Shown here one piece after another: positions 26,362 to 35,399 of a stretch of DNA of 64,000 bases. How positions within the stretch are numbered: the stretch's first letter is position 1; every line of letters starts with the position of its first letter. The DNA is from an uncultured Eubacterium sp. Its GTDB lineage: Bacteria; Bacillota; Clostridia; Lachnospirales; Lachnospiraceae. The notes under the pieces were generated by a model. It was not told where the DNA came from and made no database searches. It worked only from the letters and a program-made list of their open reading frames with translations. Location of the stretch: the NCBI GenBank assembly GCA_910584595.1, contig CAJUBQ010000009.1, forward strand, positions 20,134 through 84,133, in the 5' to 3' direction. The position numbers and the translations under genes were made by a program.

Positions 26362-26390
26362 TTGACTTTTCAATATGAAAGTATTAGTGT
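26362..26390 (+). promoter_or_regulatory. Candidate late promoter
   Basis: TTGACT at 26362-26367 is followed 17 bp later by a poor -10, TAGTGT. A good -35 with a weak -10 is what an activator-dependent promoter looks like. It lies directly downstream of the ArpU-like gene. Confidence 0.4.
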
Positions 26391-26421
26391 GGTAAATGTA
26401 AAATTCTAAATCATACTTCGG

Positions 26422-26453
26422 AGGAAGCCTGCGGCTGTCAGGCTTCCTTTTTT
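26422..26453 (+). terminator. Terminator/attenuator before the late region
   Basis: A 10-bp perfect stem (AGGAAGCCTG paired with CAGGCTTCCT) with a 7-nt loop is followed by six T residues. It lies about 25-30 nt downstream of the expected transcript start of the candidate late promoter. Everything rightward would need readthrough or antitermination. Confidence 0.8.
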
Positions 26454-26533
26454 GTGCAGTTTTTCCGGGAAAGGAGACGGTTGGATAAAGGAAAGCATGA
26501 AGCTCCTCCAGAATCAAGAAATGGAGGAATCTA

Positions 26534-27919
26534 ATGAAAGAGGCTTTAATCGTGCTGTCCGCCTACACGCTACTGATGCTTGGGGCAACAGTTCTTATGA
26601 CAAAAAAAGAGAATCATGTAGAAAAATTCTGTGTCGGGGATAGAAATGCCGGATGGGGGATGTCAGCGCTCAGTATTGCTGCCACCTGGATTTGGGCGCC
26701 TGCGCTGTTTACATCGGCAGAGAATGCATATACCAGGGGCTTTGCAGGGCTTTTCTGGTTTCTTGTGCCAAATGTGGCCTGCATGGTACTGTTTATTCCG
26801 TTTGCAGAGAAGATACGGAAAGAAATGCCGGAAGGGATGACCCTGGCCGGCTATATGTACCAGAAATATCAGTCGAAAGCAGTCAGGAATGTATACCTGT
26901 TTCAGCTCGGCGCACTGGCGGCTTTGTCAACTGGGGTGCAGCTTCTGGCTGGCAGCAGGATACTCAGCATACTGACGGGGCTCCCGTTTGCGGCTGTTAC
27001 AGCCATTATGGCGGCGGTTGCGCTATCCTATTCCCAGTTTTCAGGAATCAAAGCATCCATGCTGACGGATGGCGTCCAGATGGCCTTTATGCTGGCAGTA
27101 AGCGTTGCTTTTGCCATCTTTGGTGTAAAGAATGGCGGAGGAATGGAAACGCTTGTTACGGGGCTGGGAGGGGCTGCGAGGGATGCAGGGCATCTTTTTT
27201 CAAAGAAAGGGTGGGAGATATTTTTTGGATTTGGACTTCCATCCACGGTCGGGCTTTTATCAGGTCCATTTGGCGACCAGAGTTTTTGGCAGAGGGCTTT
27301 CTGTATCAGGAAAGACAGGATAGGGCGTGCATTTTTGGCTGGAGCGCTTCTGTTCGGCGTGGTTCCGCTGTCGATGGGCATACTCGGTTTTGTCGGCGCA
27401 GGCATGGGGTATGATGCTGCAGATACAGGGGTTATCAATTTTGAACTGGTAAATGCCTTATTTCCGGCATGGGCAGTTGTACCGTTTTTATTCATGGTTG
27501 TATCCGGGCTGCTGTCGACGATTGACAGCAACCTGTGCGCGGTTTCGTCCCTCACAACAGACATCGTAAAGGAAAAGACACTTGGAAAGATGAAACTGTC
27601 TATGGTTTTATTGCTGGCAGTGGGGATTGCGATAGCCAATATACCAGGGCTGACAGTGACACATTTATTTCTGATGTATGGAACATTAAGGGCTTCTACA
27701 ATGCTGCCGACAGTTTTTACCCTGAAAGGGATCAAGCTGGAACCGCGGGGCGTGGCCATAGGGATTATGTCTGCAATGGCTGTCGGGCTACCGGTATTTG
27801 GATATGGCAATATCAAAGGGATTGCAGCGTATAAAACCGCAGGCAGCCTTTTGACAGTGCTTCTTTCCGGTGCATTGGCCCTGATGATAAGCAGAAGGCG
27901 GGGTGCCGGGAATGGGTGA
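26534..27919 (+). CDS. Sodium:solute symporter (SSS) family transporter
   Basis: The 461-residue membrane protein has about 12-13 hydrophobic helices. Family features include AATWIWAPALFTSAENAY in the early helices and a later SGLLSTIDSNL segment with small polar residues, typical of the LeuT-fold SSS group (urea, proline, sugars). The substrate cannot be read from the sequence. It is unusual inside a prophage. Its stop overlaps the start of the following ATP-pyrophosphatase gene by 17 nt, so the two are co-translated. Confidence 0.85.
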   Translation: MKEALIVLSAYTLLMLGATVLMTKKENHVEKFCVGDRNAGWGMSALSIAATWIWAPALFTSAENAYTRGFAGLFWFLVPNVACMVLFIPFAEKIRKEMPEGMTLAGYMYQKYQSKAVRNVYLFQLGALAALSTGVQLLAGSRILSILTGLPFAAVTAIMAAVALSYSQFSGIKASMLTDGVQMAFMLAVSVAFAIFGVKNGGGMETLVTGLGGAARDAGHLFSKKGWEIFFGFGLPSTVGLLSGPFGDQSFWQRAFCIRKDRIGRAFLAGALLFGVVPLSMGILGFVGAGMGYDAADTGVINFELVNALFPAWAVVPFLFMVVSGLLSTIDSNLCAVSSLTTDIVKEKTLGKMKLSMVLLLAVGIAIANIPGLTVTHLFLMYGTLRASTMLPTVFTLKGIKLEPRGVAIGIMSAMAVGLPVFGYGNIKGIAAYKTAGSLLTVLLSGALALMISRRRGAGNG

Positions 27920-28697
27920 TTTGCTTGGCAGGAAACAGAGGATTAAAAATGATGACTGGATACAGGCGCTTGCAAAAATCGAAAAGCTGGTACCAAAGAA
28001 AGAACTGGACCGGCTGGCTGAAAAGACGGTAAAAGAGATCCGAAAGAAAACCAAAGGAAAGAAAGCTGCTTATGCATGGAGCGGCGGCAAGGATTCCCTG
28101 GTACTCGGCGAACTTTGCAGACAGGCCGGTATCAGCCCGTGTATGCTTGTTATTTGCAATTTGGAGTATCAGGCATTTATAGAATGGGTGGATGTCAATA
28201 AGCCGCCGGAATTGTCCATAATCAACACAGGGCAGGATATCAAATGGCTGGCATCCCATCCACAGATGCTTTTTCCGCAGAATAGCAAATATGCGTCCAT
28301 GTGGTTCCAGATCGTCCAGCACAGAGGGCAGTCAAAGTATTATAAAGAGAACAAGCTGGATATGATGCTTTTAGGGCGCAGGCGGGCAGATGGAAACTAT
28401 GTGGGAAAGGGAGACAATGTCTACACCAACAAACAGGGCGTAACCAGATACAGCCCGCTTTCCGAATGGACACATGAGCAGATGCTGGCATATATCCATT
28501 ATCATAATCTGGAAATTCCACCGATCTATGGCTGGAAAAACGGGTATCTCTGCGGCACGCATCCGTGGCCGGCAAGACAGTGGACCGGGAGCGTGGAAAA
28601 TGCGTGGGCAGAAATCTATGAAATAGACAGCCTGATTGTGCATCAGGCAGCAGGGCATATCCAGAGCGCAGAAGATTTTTTAAATAATTTGAAATAA
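27903..28697 (+). CDS. PAPS reductase/ATP-pyrophosphatase family protein (first copy)
   Basis: The 264-residue protein carries the PP-loop SGGKDS at 60-65, which binds ATP and forms an adenylated or thiolated intermediate. A late CGTHPWPARQW segment may provide a ligand cysteine. Related enzymes include PAPS reductase, DndC of DNA phosphorothioation and tRNA thiolases. It shares only the loop with the second copy at 29454. GTG 27903 or ATG 27912 may be the start. Confidence 0.8.
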   Translation: MPGMGDLLGRKQRIKNDDWIQALAKIEKLVPKKELDRLAEKTVKEIRKKTKGKKAAYAWSGGKDSLVLGELCRQAGISPCMLVICNLEYQAFIEWVDVNKPPELSIINTGQDIKWLASHPQMLFPQNSKYASMWFQIVQHRGQSKYYKENKLDMMLLGRRRADGNYVGKGDNVYTNKQGVTRYSPLSEWTHEQMLAYIHYHNLEIPPIYGWKNGYLCGTHPWPARQWTGSVENAWAEIYEIDSLIVHQAAGHIQSAEDFLNNLK

Positions 28698-28827
28698 GGT
28701 ATCACACTGGCAGCGGGCGCAGATCAGATTCTGTATAAGCTGCCATTTTAGCTATTTGCAGATAGCATGGATGGAATAATCATACATCACAGACGCTCTT
28801 TCAATATCAAATCAGGAGGATGCGGAT

Positions 28828-29463
28828 GTGGAAATAATCAAAATGAAGCTGTCTGACCTTGTAAAGCCGGAGAAAAATGTCAGGATACACACAGAGCAGC
28901 AGCTAAAGGAATTCCAGCGCAGCATAAATATGTTTGGCCAGATACGGCCGATTGTCATTGATGAAAATAACACCATTCTGGCAGGAAATGGGCTGTATGA
29001 CACCCTTATTGCGATGGGGAAAGAAACAGCGGATGTATACCAGTATAACAACCTTACAGAAAACCAGAAAAAGAAGCTGATGATTGCTGACAATAAGATT
29101 TTCAGCCTGGGGATTGAAAACCTGGACACGTTGAACTGTTTTCTGGAGGATCTGCAGGGGGACCTGGATATTCCCGGATTTGATGAAGAAATCCTAAAGC
29201 AGATGGTGTCGGATGCGGAAGATGTAACGGATAAAATAGCGGAATACGGCACGCTGGATGAGGAAGAAATCCAAAGGATGAAAGACAGCGCTGTACGCAA
29301 AGAACAGAAAATACAGCAAACGGCGCTGGAATCTGAGGAAGAACCTGTACCTGATCCTGGAATGCCTGTAACGATCCGGCAGGAAAGTCCTGATGGTGCA
29401 GAAGCCGCTGAAATAAGAAGATCCATCATTTGTCCGGGATGCGGGGAAAAGATATGGCTGTAA
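28828..29463 (+). CDS. ParB/Srx-fold protein with C-terminal zinc ribbon
   Basis: The 211-residue protein has the ParB N-terminal (sulfiredoxin-like) domain at about 5-100. It has VRIHTEQQLKEF and IRPIVIDENNTILAGNGLYD, where most relatives have GxHR. A C-terminal half-ribbon, CPGCGEK, ends the chain. It starts with GTG, 8 nt after AGGAGG. It overlaps the IbrA-like gene by 10 nt. A 130-bp gap precedes it with no gene seen. Confidence 0.78.
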   Translation: MEIIKMKLSDLVKPEKNVRIHTEQQLKEFQRSINMFGQIRPIVIDENNTILAGNGLYDTLIAMGKETADVYQYNNLTENQKKKLMIADNKIFSLGIENLDTLNCFLEDLQGDLDIPGFDEEILKQMVSDAEDVTDKIAEYGTLDEEEIQRMKDSAVRKEQKIQQTALESEEEPVPDPGMPVTIRQESPDGAEAAEIRRSIICPGCGEKIWL

Positions 29464-30602
29464 AAAGATGTGAGGCCAGCATTGATGTTGTGCAGGCAGC
29501 AAGAATACGGATCAAAAATGTGTTTGGAAACGGGCTGCCTGTTTATATGTCTTTCAGCGGCGGAAAAGACAGCCTGTGCCTTGCGCAGCTTGTAATGTCT
29601 ATGATACAGTCCGGCGAAATCAATCCGGCGCAGCTTACTGTGCAGTTTATTGATGAAGAAGCCATTTTTCCATGCATGGAAGAAAAGGTAAAGGAGTGGC
29701 GGAAAAAATTTATGCTTTCTGGAGCGAAATTTGAATGGTTCTGCCTGGAAGTAAAGCATTATAACTGTTTTAATGAATTGTCCAACGATGAAACATTTAT
29801 ATGCTGGGACAGGTATAAAAAAGATGTGTGGGTAAGAAAGCCGCCTTCCTTTGCCATATGCACACATCATCTGCTCAGGCCGCGGATTGACGCTTATCAG
29901 GATTTTCTGCCACGTCTGTGTTCGGATGGGGTTACAATAACCGGAGTTCGGACGGCAGAATCTGTGCAGAGGCTGTCCTATATTGCCGCTATGGGGCGTG
30001 CCGGAAGCAGGGCTACAAAAAGGCACCAGGTTTTCCCGATTTATGATTGGAAGGACCAGGATGTATGGCTGTACCTGCTTTATGAGAAAGTGGACATACC
30101 GGAGATTTATCTGTTTTTATGGCAGTCCGGGGCGAACCGGAGGCAGTTGCGGGTATCACAGTTCTTTTCTGTTGATACAGCAAGAAGCCTTGTAAAACTG
30201 AATGAATATTATCCAGACCTTATGGAACGGATCGTAAGGCGTGAGCCAAATGCGTATCTGGCAGCTTTGTACTGGGACAGTGAAATGTTTGGCAGAAGTT
30301 CCGCTATTCGGAAACAGAACGAAAAAGGAACCTCCGAAAAGGATTACAGGGAGGCACTTCTGGAACTGTTTTCTGATATGGACGGCAATTTTCAGGCCGG
30401 GCATAAGCGGCATGTTGCTGACAGATACCGGAATTTTTTTATGAGCGTGTCAGTGATTGCGGACAATAAGGATTGCAAAGCGATTTATGAAGGCCTGATT
30501 TCCGGTGATCCGAAATTTCGGACATTCCGGGCATTGTACCAGAGGATTTATGGAAAATATATCACAGATGCCAAAAAGAAAGAGGGGCTGCTTCATGGAT
30601 AG
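29454..30602 (+). CDS. IbrA-like PAPS reductase-family protein (second copy)
   Basis: The 382-residue protein has PP-loop SGGKDS at 35-40 and a C-terminal helical extension. It fits the IbrA group, known as partners of the ParB-fold IbrB in prophages and first linked to regulation of immunoglobulin-binding proteins in E. coli. The molecular reaction is unknown. ATG 29454 has GCGGGGA 7 nt upstream. The gene overlaps both ParB-fold neighbours by 8-10 nt, so the set is one translational unit. Confidence 0.82.
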   Translation: MAVKRCEASIDVVQAARIRIKNVFGNGLPVYMSFSGGKDSLCLAQLVMSMIQSGEINPAQLTVQFIDEEAIFPCMEEKVKEWRKKFMLSGAKFEWFCLEVKHYNCFNELSNDETFICWDRYKKDVWVRKPPSFAICTHHLLRPRIDAYQDFLPRLCSDGVTITGVRTAESVQRLSYIAAMGRAGSRATKRHQVFPIYDWKDQDVWLYLLYEKVDIPEIYLFLWQSGANRRQLRVSQFFSVDTARSLVKLNEYYPDLMERIVRREPNAYLAALYWDSEMFGRSSAIRKQNEKGTSEKDYREALLELFSDMDGNFQAGHKRHVADRYRNFFMSVSVIADNKDCKAIYEGLISGDPKFRTFRALYQRIYGKYITDAKKKEGLLHG

Positions 30603-31116
30603 GAAAATGATAAATCCGCTGTCAACGCTGCAATGGGTGGAGCGCAGCCGGATCAGGCCGAATGACTATAACCCGAATAAGGTATCAAAGCAGAATTTGG
30701 AATTGCTAAAGCAATCCATCCTTGCCAATGGATGGACGCTGCCGATTGTGGTGAGGCCGGACTTCACGATTATCGACGGGTTCCACCGCTGGACAGTTGC
30801 AGGGGAAGAGCCGCTGGTTTCCATGCTTGAGGGCAGGGTGCCGGTGGTAGTTGTGGAACATAAGGACAAAGCAGGCAATATTTACGGGACTGTTACCCAT
30901 AACAGGGCAAGGGGGACACACCTGCTTGGGCCGATGAAAGCGATTGTAAAAGAACTTATGGACGAAGGAAAGTCCGTAAGCGAGATAGGAAAACAGCTTG
31001 GAATGCGGCCGGAAGAAGTATTTCGGCTTTCTGACTTTTCAAAAGAGGATTTCCTGAAAATGATGATAAAACAGGGTCAGGGATTTTCAAAAGCTGAGTT
31101 TATAACGAAGATTTAA
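30595..31116 (+). CDS. IbrB-like ParB/Srx-fold protein
   Basis: The 173-residue protein has the ParB-type core: NDYNPNKV, then PIVVRPDFTIIDGFHRW with the conserved Gly-Phe-His-Arg signature, and a helix-turn-helix-like C-terminal half, SVSEIGKQLGMRPEEVFRLS. It is the expected partner of the IbrA-like protein. ATG 30595 follows AGAGGGG and overlaps the IbrA stop. It is the last gene before terminase. Confidence 0.82.
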   Translation: MDRKMINPLSTLQWVERSRIRPNDYNPNKVSKQNLELLKQSILANGWTLPIVVRPDFTIIDGFHRWTVAGEEPLVSMLEGRVPVVVVEHKDKAGNIYGTVTHNRARGTHLLGPMKAIVKELMDEGKSVSEIGKQLGMRPEEVFRLSDFSKEDFLKMMIKQGQGFSKAEFITKI

Positions 31117-31160
31117 TGATATAACGGACAGTATTCGTGAGAGCCGAAACGGGAACCGGG

Positions 31161-31422
31161 CGTTGCAACGTTTCACGCTCCACGATTGCAAAAACGAATC
31201 GGAGAGAGGTGGTGATATGCCGAGGGCGCCAGGTGAGAAAAAAGCAGAGGCGGAAAAGCTGTTTAAAAAGGGCATGAAACTCACGGATATCGCGAAGAAA
31301 CTTGACGTCCCCGAAGGGACAGTAAGGAGCTGGAAGAACAGGGGCAAATGGGCATCGGAATCACCGAAAAACAGCAAGCGCAACGTTGCAAATAAGGAAG
31401 CGGACAGCAATGCAACGTTGCA
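31161..31422. repeat. Palindromes around terminase small subunit start
   Basis: CGTTGCAACG occurs at 31161-31170 in the gap before the gene. CAACGTTGCAA at 31381-31391 and TGCAACGTTGCA at 31411-31422 lie inside the gene, 32 bp apart. Repeats near the small-subunit gene are often the packaging start site (pac or cos). That role is inference. Confidence 0.4.
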
Positions 31423-32038
31423 AAAGAAAAAAAGGGGCGGACAGCCCGGAAATAAAAATTCCAAAGGGGCTTCCAAAGGGAAAGGAAACCGTGATCCAGT
31501 GCCTCCGCCGGATGTTACAAAACATGGAGGGTACAGGCCGGTATTTATGGATGCCCTGGATGAAGACGAGCAGGAACTTTTGGAAAATGTTCCACAGGAA
31601 GAGGAAAAGCTGCTGATGGAACAGATCCAGCTTTTTTCCATCCGTGAAAGGAGAATCCTCAAGGCTATTAATAAATACCGGGAGCAGAAAGGCGAGGTAA
31701 CAGTTGCGGATGTTACCCGGTTTGAAGAAAAACGGACTTTTAAGGACAAGGACGAAGAAGCGGAATATAACAGGCGGCAGCAGGAAAAGGTTGATAAAGA
31801 AGAACGCCTGCCTGGAAAGCCTTACAGCATTCAGACGCATACAACCAATAAAGACCTGATAGCTGCCAGGCTGGAACAGGAGCTTTCTTCTGTCCAGAAT
31901 AAAAAGACGAAGGCAATCGAAGCATTGTCAAAAATCAGGCTGGAAAGGGCCAGGATAGAAAGCGAGAGCGCTGGCAATGACGCGGTTGACGATTGGATTT
32001 CGGCTGTTGTGGGAGAAGGAGCTTGGGATGACGAATAA
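31217..32038 (+). CDS. Terminase small subunit
   Basis: The 273-residue protein starts MPRAPGEKKAEAEKLFKKGM and contains the helix-turn-helix DIAKKLDVPEGTVRSWKNRG typical of phage small terminases. It recognises phage DNA for packaging and recruits the large subunit, whose gene overlaps it by 11 nt. The C-terminal coiled-coil region probably forms the oligomer ring. Ribosome site GAGAGGTGG upstream of ATG 31217. Confidence 0.9.
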   Translation: MPRAPGEKKAEAEKLFKKGMKLTDIAKKLDVPEGTVRSWKNRGKWASESPKNSKRNVANKEADSNATLQKKKRGGQPGNKNSKGASKGKGNRDPVPPPDVTKHGGYRPVFMDALDEDEQELLENVPQEEEKLLMEQIQLFSIRERRILKAINKYREQKGEVTVADVTRFEEKRTFKDKDEEAEYNRRQQEKVDKEERLPGKPYSIQTHTTNKDLIAARLEQELSSVQNKKTKAIEALSKIRLERARIESESAGNDAVDDWISAVVGEGAWDDE

Positions 32039-33467
32039 GAAATCGCGGGATTTGCGGAAAAGGTTTTTTCGGAAGAAAATGCCGGAATACCGCAGGAGTC
32101 CTGTGCTGTTTGCCAGGGAAGTATTGCTTTTTGAGCCGGATGGATGGCAGAAAACAGCGTTGATGGACCTGGCACAAAATCCGAAAGTGGCAATAAAATC
32201 CGGTCAAGGCGTTGGCAAGACTGGATTAGAAGCGGTAGCGCTGCTTTGGTTTCTGTGCTGTTTTCCATATCCGAGAATCGTTGCAACGGCGCCAACAAAG
32301 CAGCAGCTTCATGATGTGTTGTGGTCGGAGATCAGTAAGTGGATGAGCAGGTCTCCATTGCTTTCAGAAATATTGAAATGGACCAAGACGTATATCTACA
32401 TGAAAGGCAATGAAAAACGTTGGTTTGCAGTTGCCAGAACTGCTACGAAACCGGAAAACATGCAGGGTTTCCACGAGGACAATATGCTGTTCATCATAGA
32501 TGAAGCGTCCGGCGTTGCTGATCCAATCATGGAGGCGGTACTTGGTACATTGTCTGGTGAAAATAATAAGCTGCTGATGTGCGGGAATCCGACAAGGAAC
32601 TCCGGCACTTTTTTTGATGCATTCAATGCAGACAGGGCACAGTACCAGTGCCATACGGTATCTTCCAGAAACAGTCCAAGGACGAATAAGGACAATATTG
32701 CTTCCCTGGACAGAAAATATGGCAAAGACAGCAATGTTGTCCGTGTACGTGTTGATGGCGAATTCCCAGAGCAGGACGATGATATTTTTATCATGCTTTC
32801 CATTATTGAGCATTGTACCATGCTTGATTTGCCGGAGGGTGTTCCAGTTAAAAGGATTTCATTCGGCGTGGATGTAGCCAGGTATGGCGGTGACGAAACA
32901 GTCATTGCGCAGAATGTCGGCGGGAAAATCACGCTTCCAGTTATGTTTAGGGGAAAAAGCCTTATGACAACAGCTGGGAAAATTGTATGGCTGTATAGAA
33001 AAATGATCGCAGACTATCCGGCGTACCGTGGAAAGATATATGTGAATATAGATGACACGGGTCTTGGAGGTGGTGTGACTGACCGTTTGGAAGAAGTAAG
33101 GCAGGAAGAAAAGCTGGCTCGCATGGTAGTTGTTCCGGTCAATGCTGCTGCAAGGGTTCCTGACGATCTGGTTGAAGACGGAAACAGTAAAGTAAAGGCG
33201 TGTGATATTTATGATGATATGACTGCCTACCTGTGGGGAACTGTAAAGGATAAGCTGATCGCAGAGGAATTAAGCCTTGAAAATGACAATGAATTAGTGG
33301 CGCAGCTTTCCTGCCGAAAACAAAAAATGACCAGCAGGGGCAAGCTGTATCTCGAAAGCAAGGATGAAATGAAAAAGCGCGGGATTGAATCTCCGGACAG
33401 GGCAGATGCTGTGGCGCTGTCATGTTATGAGACAAAAGCCTTTCATATTGATAGTCTGATCAGTTAG
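32028..33467 (+). CDS. Terminase large subunit
   Basis: The 479-residue packaging motor has a classical Walker A SGQGVGKT at 58-65 and Walker B LFIIDEASG near 160. The C-terminal RNase H-like nuclease has Asp residues in GVDVARYGGDE, DDTGLGGGV and DRADAV. It cuts and pumps DNA into the prohead. ATG 32028 is preceded by GGGAGAAGGAG. Confidence 0.95.
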   Translation: MTNKKSRDLRKRFFRKKMPEYRRSPVLFAREVLLFEPDGWQKTALMDLAQNPKVAIKSGQGVGKTGLEAVALLWFLCCFPYPRIVATAPTKQQLHDVLWSEISKWMSRSPLLSEILKWTKTYIYMKGNEKRWFAVARTATKPENMQGFHEDNMLFIIDEASGVADPIMEAVLGTLSGENNKLLMCGNPTRNSGTFFDAFNADRAQYQCHTVSSRNSPRTNKDNIASLDRKYGKDSNVVRVRVDGEFPEQDDDIFIMLSIIEHCTMLDLPEGVPVKRISFGVDVARYGGDETVIAQNVGGKITLPVMFRGKSLMTTAGKIVWLYRKMIADYPAYRGKIYVNIDDTGLGGGVTDRLEEVRQEEKLARMVVVPVNAAARVPDDLVEDGNSKVKACDIYDDMTAYLWGTVKDKLIAEELSLENDNELVAQLSCRKQKMTSRGKLYLESKDEMKKRGIESPDRADAVALSCYETKAFHIDSLIS

Positions 33468-33482
33468 GAGGTGATCTGAAAG

Positions 33483-35399
33483 ATGGGACGCCGGAAAATA
33501 AAAAAAGCCGCAAAAGTGATAGGAGATAGAAGATCACAGGTTATCAGAGAAGTCCGCAGGGACGGGTACCAGAACCTGCTGAATAAATATGGAACGAAAA
33601 ATGATGTGTCGGAAAATTATCGGTTCGTCAGTGATGAACCGGTGGCTGATGTAGAGCTGACGCTTAATTATGAAGGCAATGGACTGTTCGCGAGAATCAT
33701 AGATATTCCGGCTGATGAAGCGGTCAGCAGCGGTTTTACATACGGGATTAGTGATACGGACATTGAAAATTTTATCAATAATTCACTTGATGAGCTCGAC
33801 TTTGAGGAAAAGGCAGCTACGGCTATTAAATGGTCGAGGCTGTATGGAGGCGCGCTTATGGTGATGATTGTTGATGATGGAGGCGAACTTACAGATCCTG
33901 TTAACTGGGATGGCATACGCGGGATTGATGAACTTATGGTTTTTGAAAGGCCGCTTGTGACACCAGACTATGCAAGCATATATCAGCACAGGCCGAACAC
34001 CGGAACCAGGTCAAAATTCGGACTGCCTGAATTTTATGATATATCCCCTGTATACGGGATGGCATTCCGGGTGCATGAAAGCCGCTGCCTGCTGTTTAAA
34101 AACGGCATCCTGCCTTCCAGCACGACCAGGACGGAATATCGCTTCTTTGGAATGCCGGAATATGAGAGGGTGCATAAGGCGCTGCAGGAAACGGTCACTT
34201 CTCATGGAAATGGAGTGAAGCTGCTTGACCGGGCGGTGCAGGCAGTATACAAGATTAAAGGGCTTGCTACACTGCTGAACACCGACGAAGGCGAGAATAC
34301 GGTAATCAGACGGCTCCAGCTTATTGATATGGCAAAAGGGATTATAAACAGCATTGCAATAGACGCAGATGGGGAAGATTACGATTACAAGACGGTGACG
34401 TTTTCAGGAGTAAAGGATATTGTCGATTCTACTTGTAATATGCTTTCTGCGGTTACGAATATCCCGCAGACAAAACTGTTCGGGCGTTCACCGGCTGGGG
34501 AAAATTCCACAGGCGAAGGTGATATGGAGAATTTTTATAAATTCGTAGAAAGGATCCAGAAGATTAATTTAAAGAATAATCTGCGGACATTGGTTGATAT
34601 TATTCTGATTGTTGGAAAAGCCAAAGGCAGATATGAGGAAATACCAGACTATACATTGAAATTTAATCCTTTGTGGAGCCTTAGCGAAAAAGAACAGGCA
34701 GATGTTGACAAAACAAGGGCAGATACAGAATATGTCAAAGCGCAGACGGCGCAGGTATACACTGATATGCAGGCCCTGGACTCTTCTGAGGTTCGCAAAA
34801 GACTTGCGGAAAGCGGGGAATTTACGATCAATGATGTCCTGGATGAAGAAAGCGGGGACTGGAACGATCTTTCAGAGGAATATTCCGGAGAATCAGAAGA
34901 AACCATTAATACGGCGCTATCAGCGGAACGGGCTGGTATTCAGGAACGAATGGAAACGGATGCGGTCATACCGTCCGGATGCGGCGTACTTGTCATAAGG
35001 GATGGGAAAGTGCTGGTTGGGGAACGTAAGGACAGTGGCCTTCTATGCGGTCCTGGAGGACATATAGAAAATAGCGAAACACCAGAAGATGCAGCAGTTA
35101 GAGAAACCAGAGAGGAATTTGGCATTTATGTAGCGGAACTGGTTCCTGTTACAGTCCTTTCTGATATGCCTGCGGAATACTGCCCGTCACAGATATTCCT
35201 GTGTACAGAGTTTTATGGGGAGCCACGTGCGTTTAATAATGAAATGGAAAACGCGAGGTTTGAGTCGTTTTCTGAAATCAGGAAACATGAAATGTTCCTG
35301 CCGTTCCGTATGTCAGTCGAAAAATTTTTAAATGAGCTGAATGATTTGCACAGTCCGCCTCAAGCGCAAGATGCAGAAGAAAGGGCGCAATATGGATGA
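33483..35399 (+). CDS. Portal protein fused to a C-terminal Nudix hydrolase domain
   Basis: Residues about 1-480 form a DUF1073-type portal, the ring through which DNA enters the head. Residues about 500-630 contain a full Nudix domain with a perfect box, GHIENSE then seven residues then RETREEFGI (about 524-547). Nudix enzymes hydrolyse nucleoside diphosphate-linked compounds. No stop or frameshift separates the domains. The fusion would place many Nudix copies on the portal ring, unless it is cleaved. Start ATG 33483 follows AGGAGGTGAT. Confidence 0.9.
   Translation: MGRRKIKKAAKVIGDRRSQVIREVRRDGYQNLLNKYGTKNDVSENYRFVSDEPVADVELTLNYEGNGLFARIIDIPADEAVSSGFTYGISDTDIENFINNSLDELDFEEKAATAIKWSRLYGGALMVMIVDDGGELTDPVNWDGIRGIDELMVFERPLVTPDYASIYQHRPNTGTRSKFGLPEFYDISPVYGMAFRVHESRCLLFKNGILPSSTTRTEYRFFGMPEYERVHKALQETVTSHGNGVKLLDRAVQAVYKIKGLATLLNTDEGENTVIRRLQLIDMAKGIINSIAIDADGEDYDYKTVTFSGVKDIVDSTCNMLSAVTNIPQTKLFGRSPAGENSTGEGDMENFYKFVERIQKINLKNNLRTLVDIILIVGKAKGRYEEIPDYTLKFNPLWSLSEKEQADVDKTRADTEYVKAQTAQVYTDMQALDSSEVRKRLAESGEFTINDVLDEESGDWNDLSEEYSGESEETINTALSAERAGIQERMETDAVIPSGCGVLVIRDGKVLVGERKDSGLLCGPGGHIENSETPEDAAVRETREEFGIYVAELVPVTVLSDMPAEYCPSQIFLCTEFYGEPRAFNNEMENARFESFSEIRKHEMFLPFRMSVEKFLNELNDLHSPPQAQDAEERAQYG

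Noticed and set aside
28698..28827. Hidden gene or riboswitch in the 130-bp gap between the first ATP-pyrophosphatase and ParB genes
   Set aside because: No start with a ribosome site and no convincing paired structure were found.
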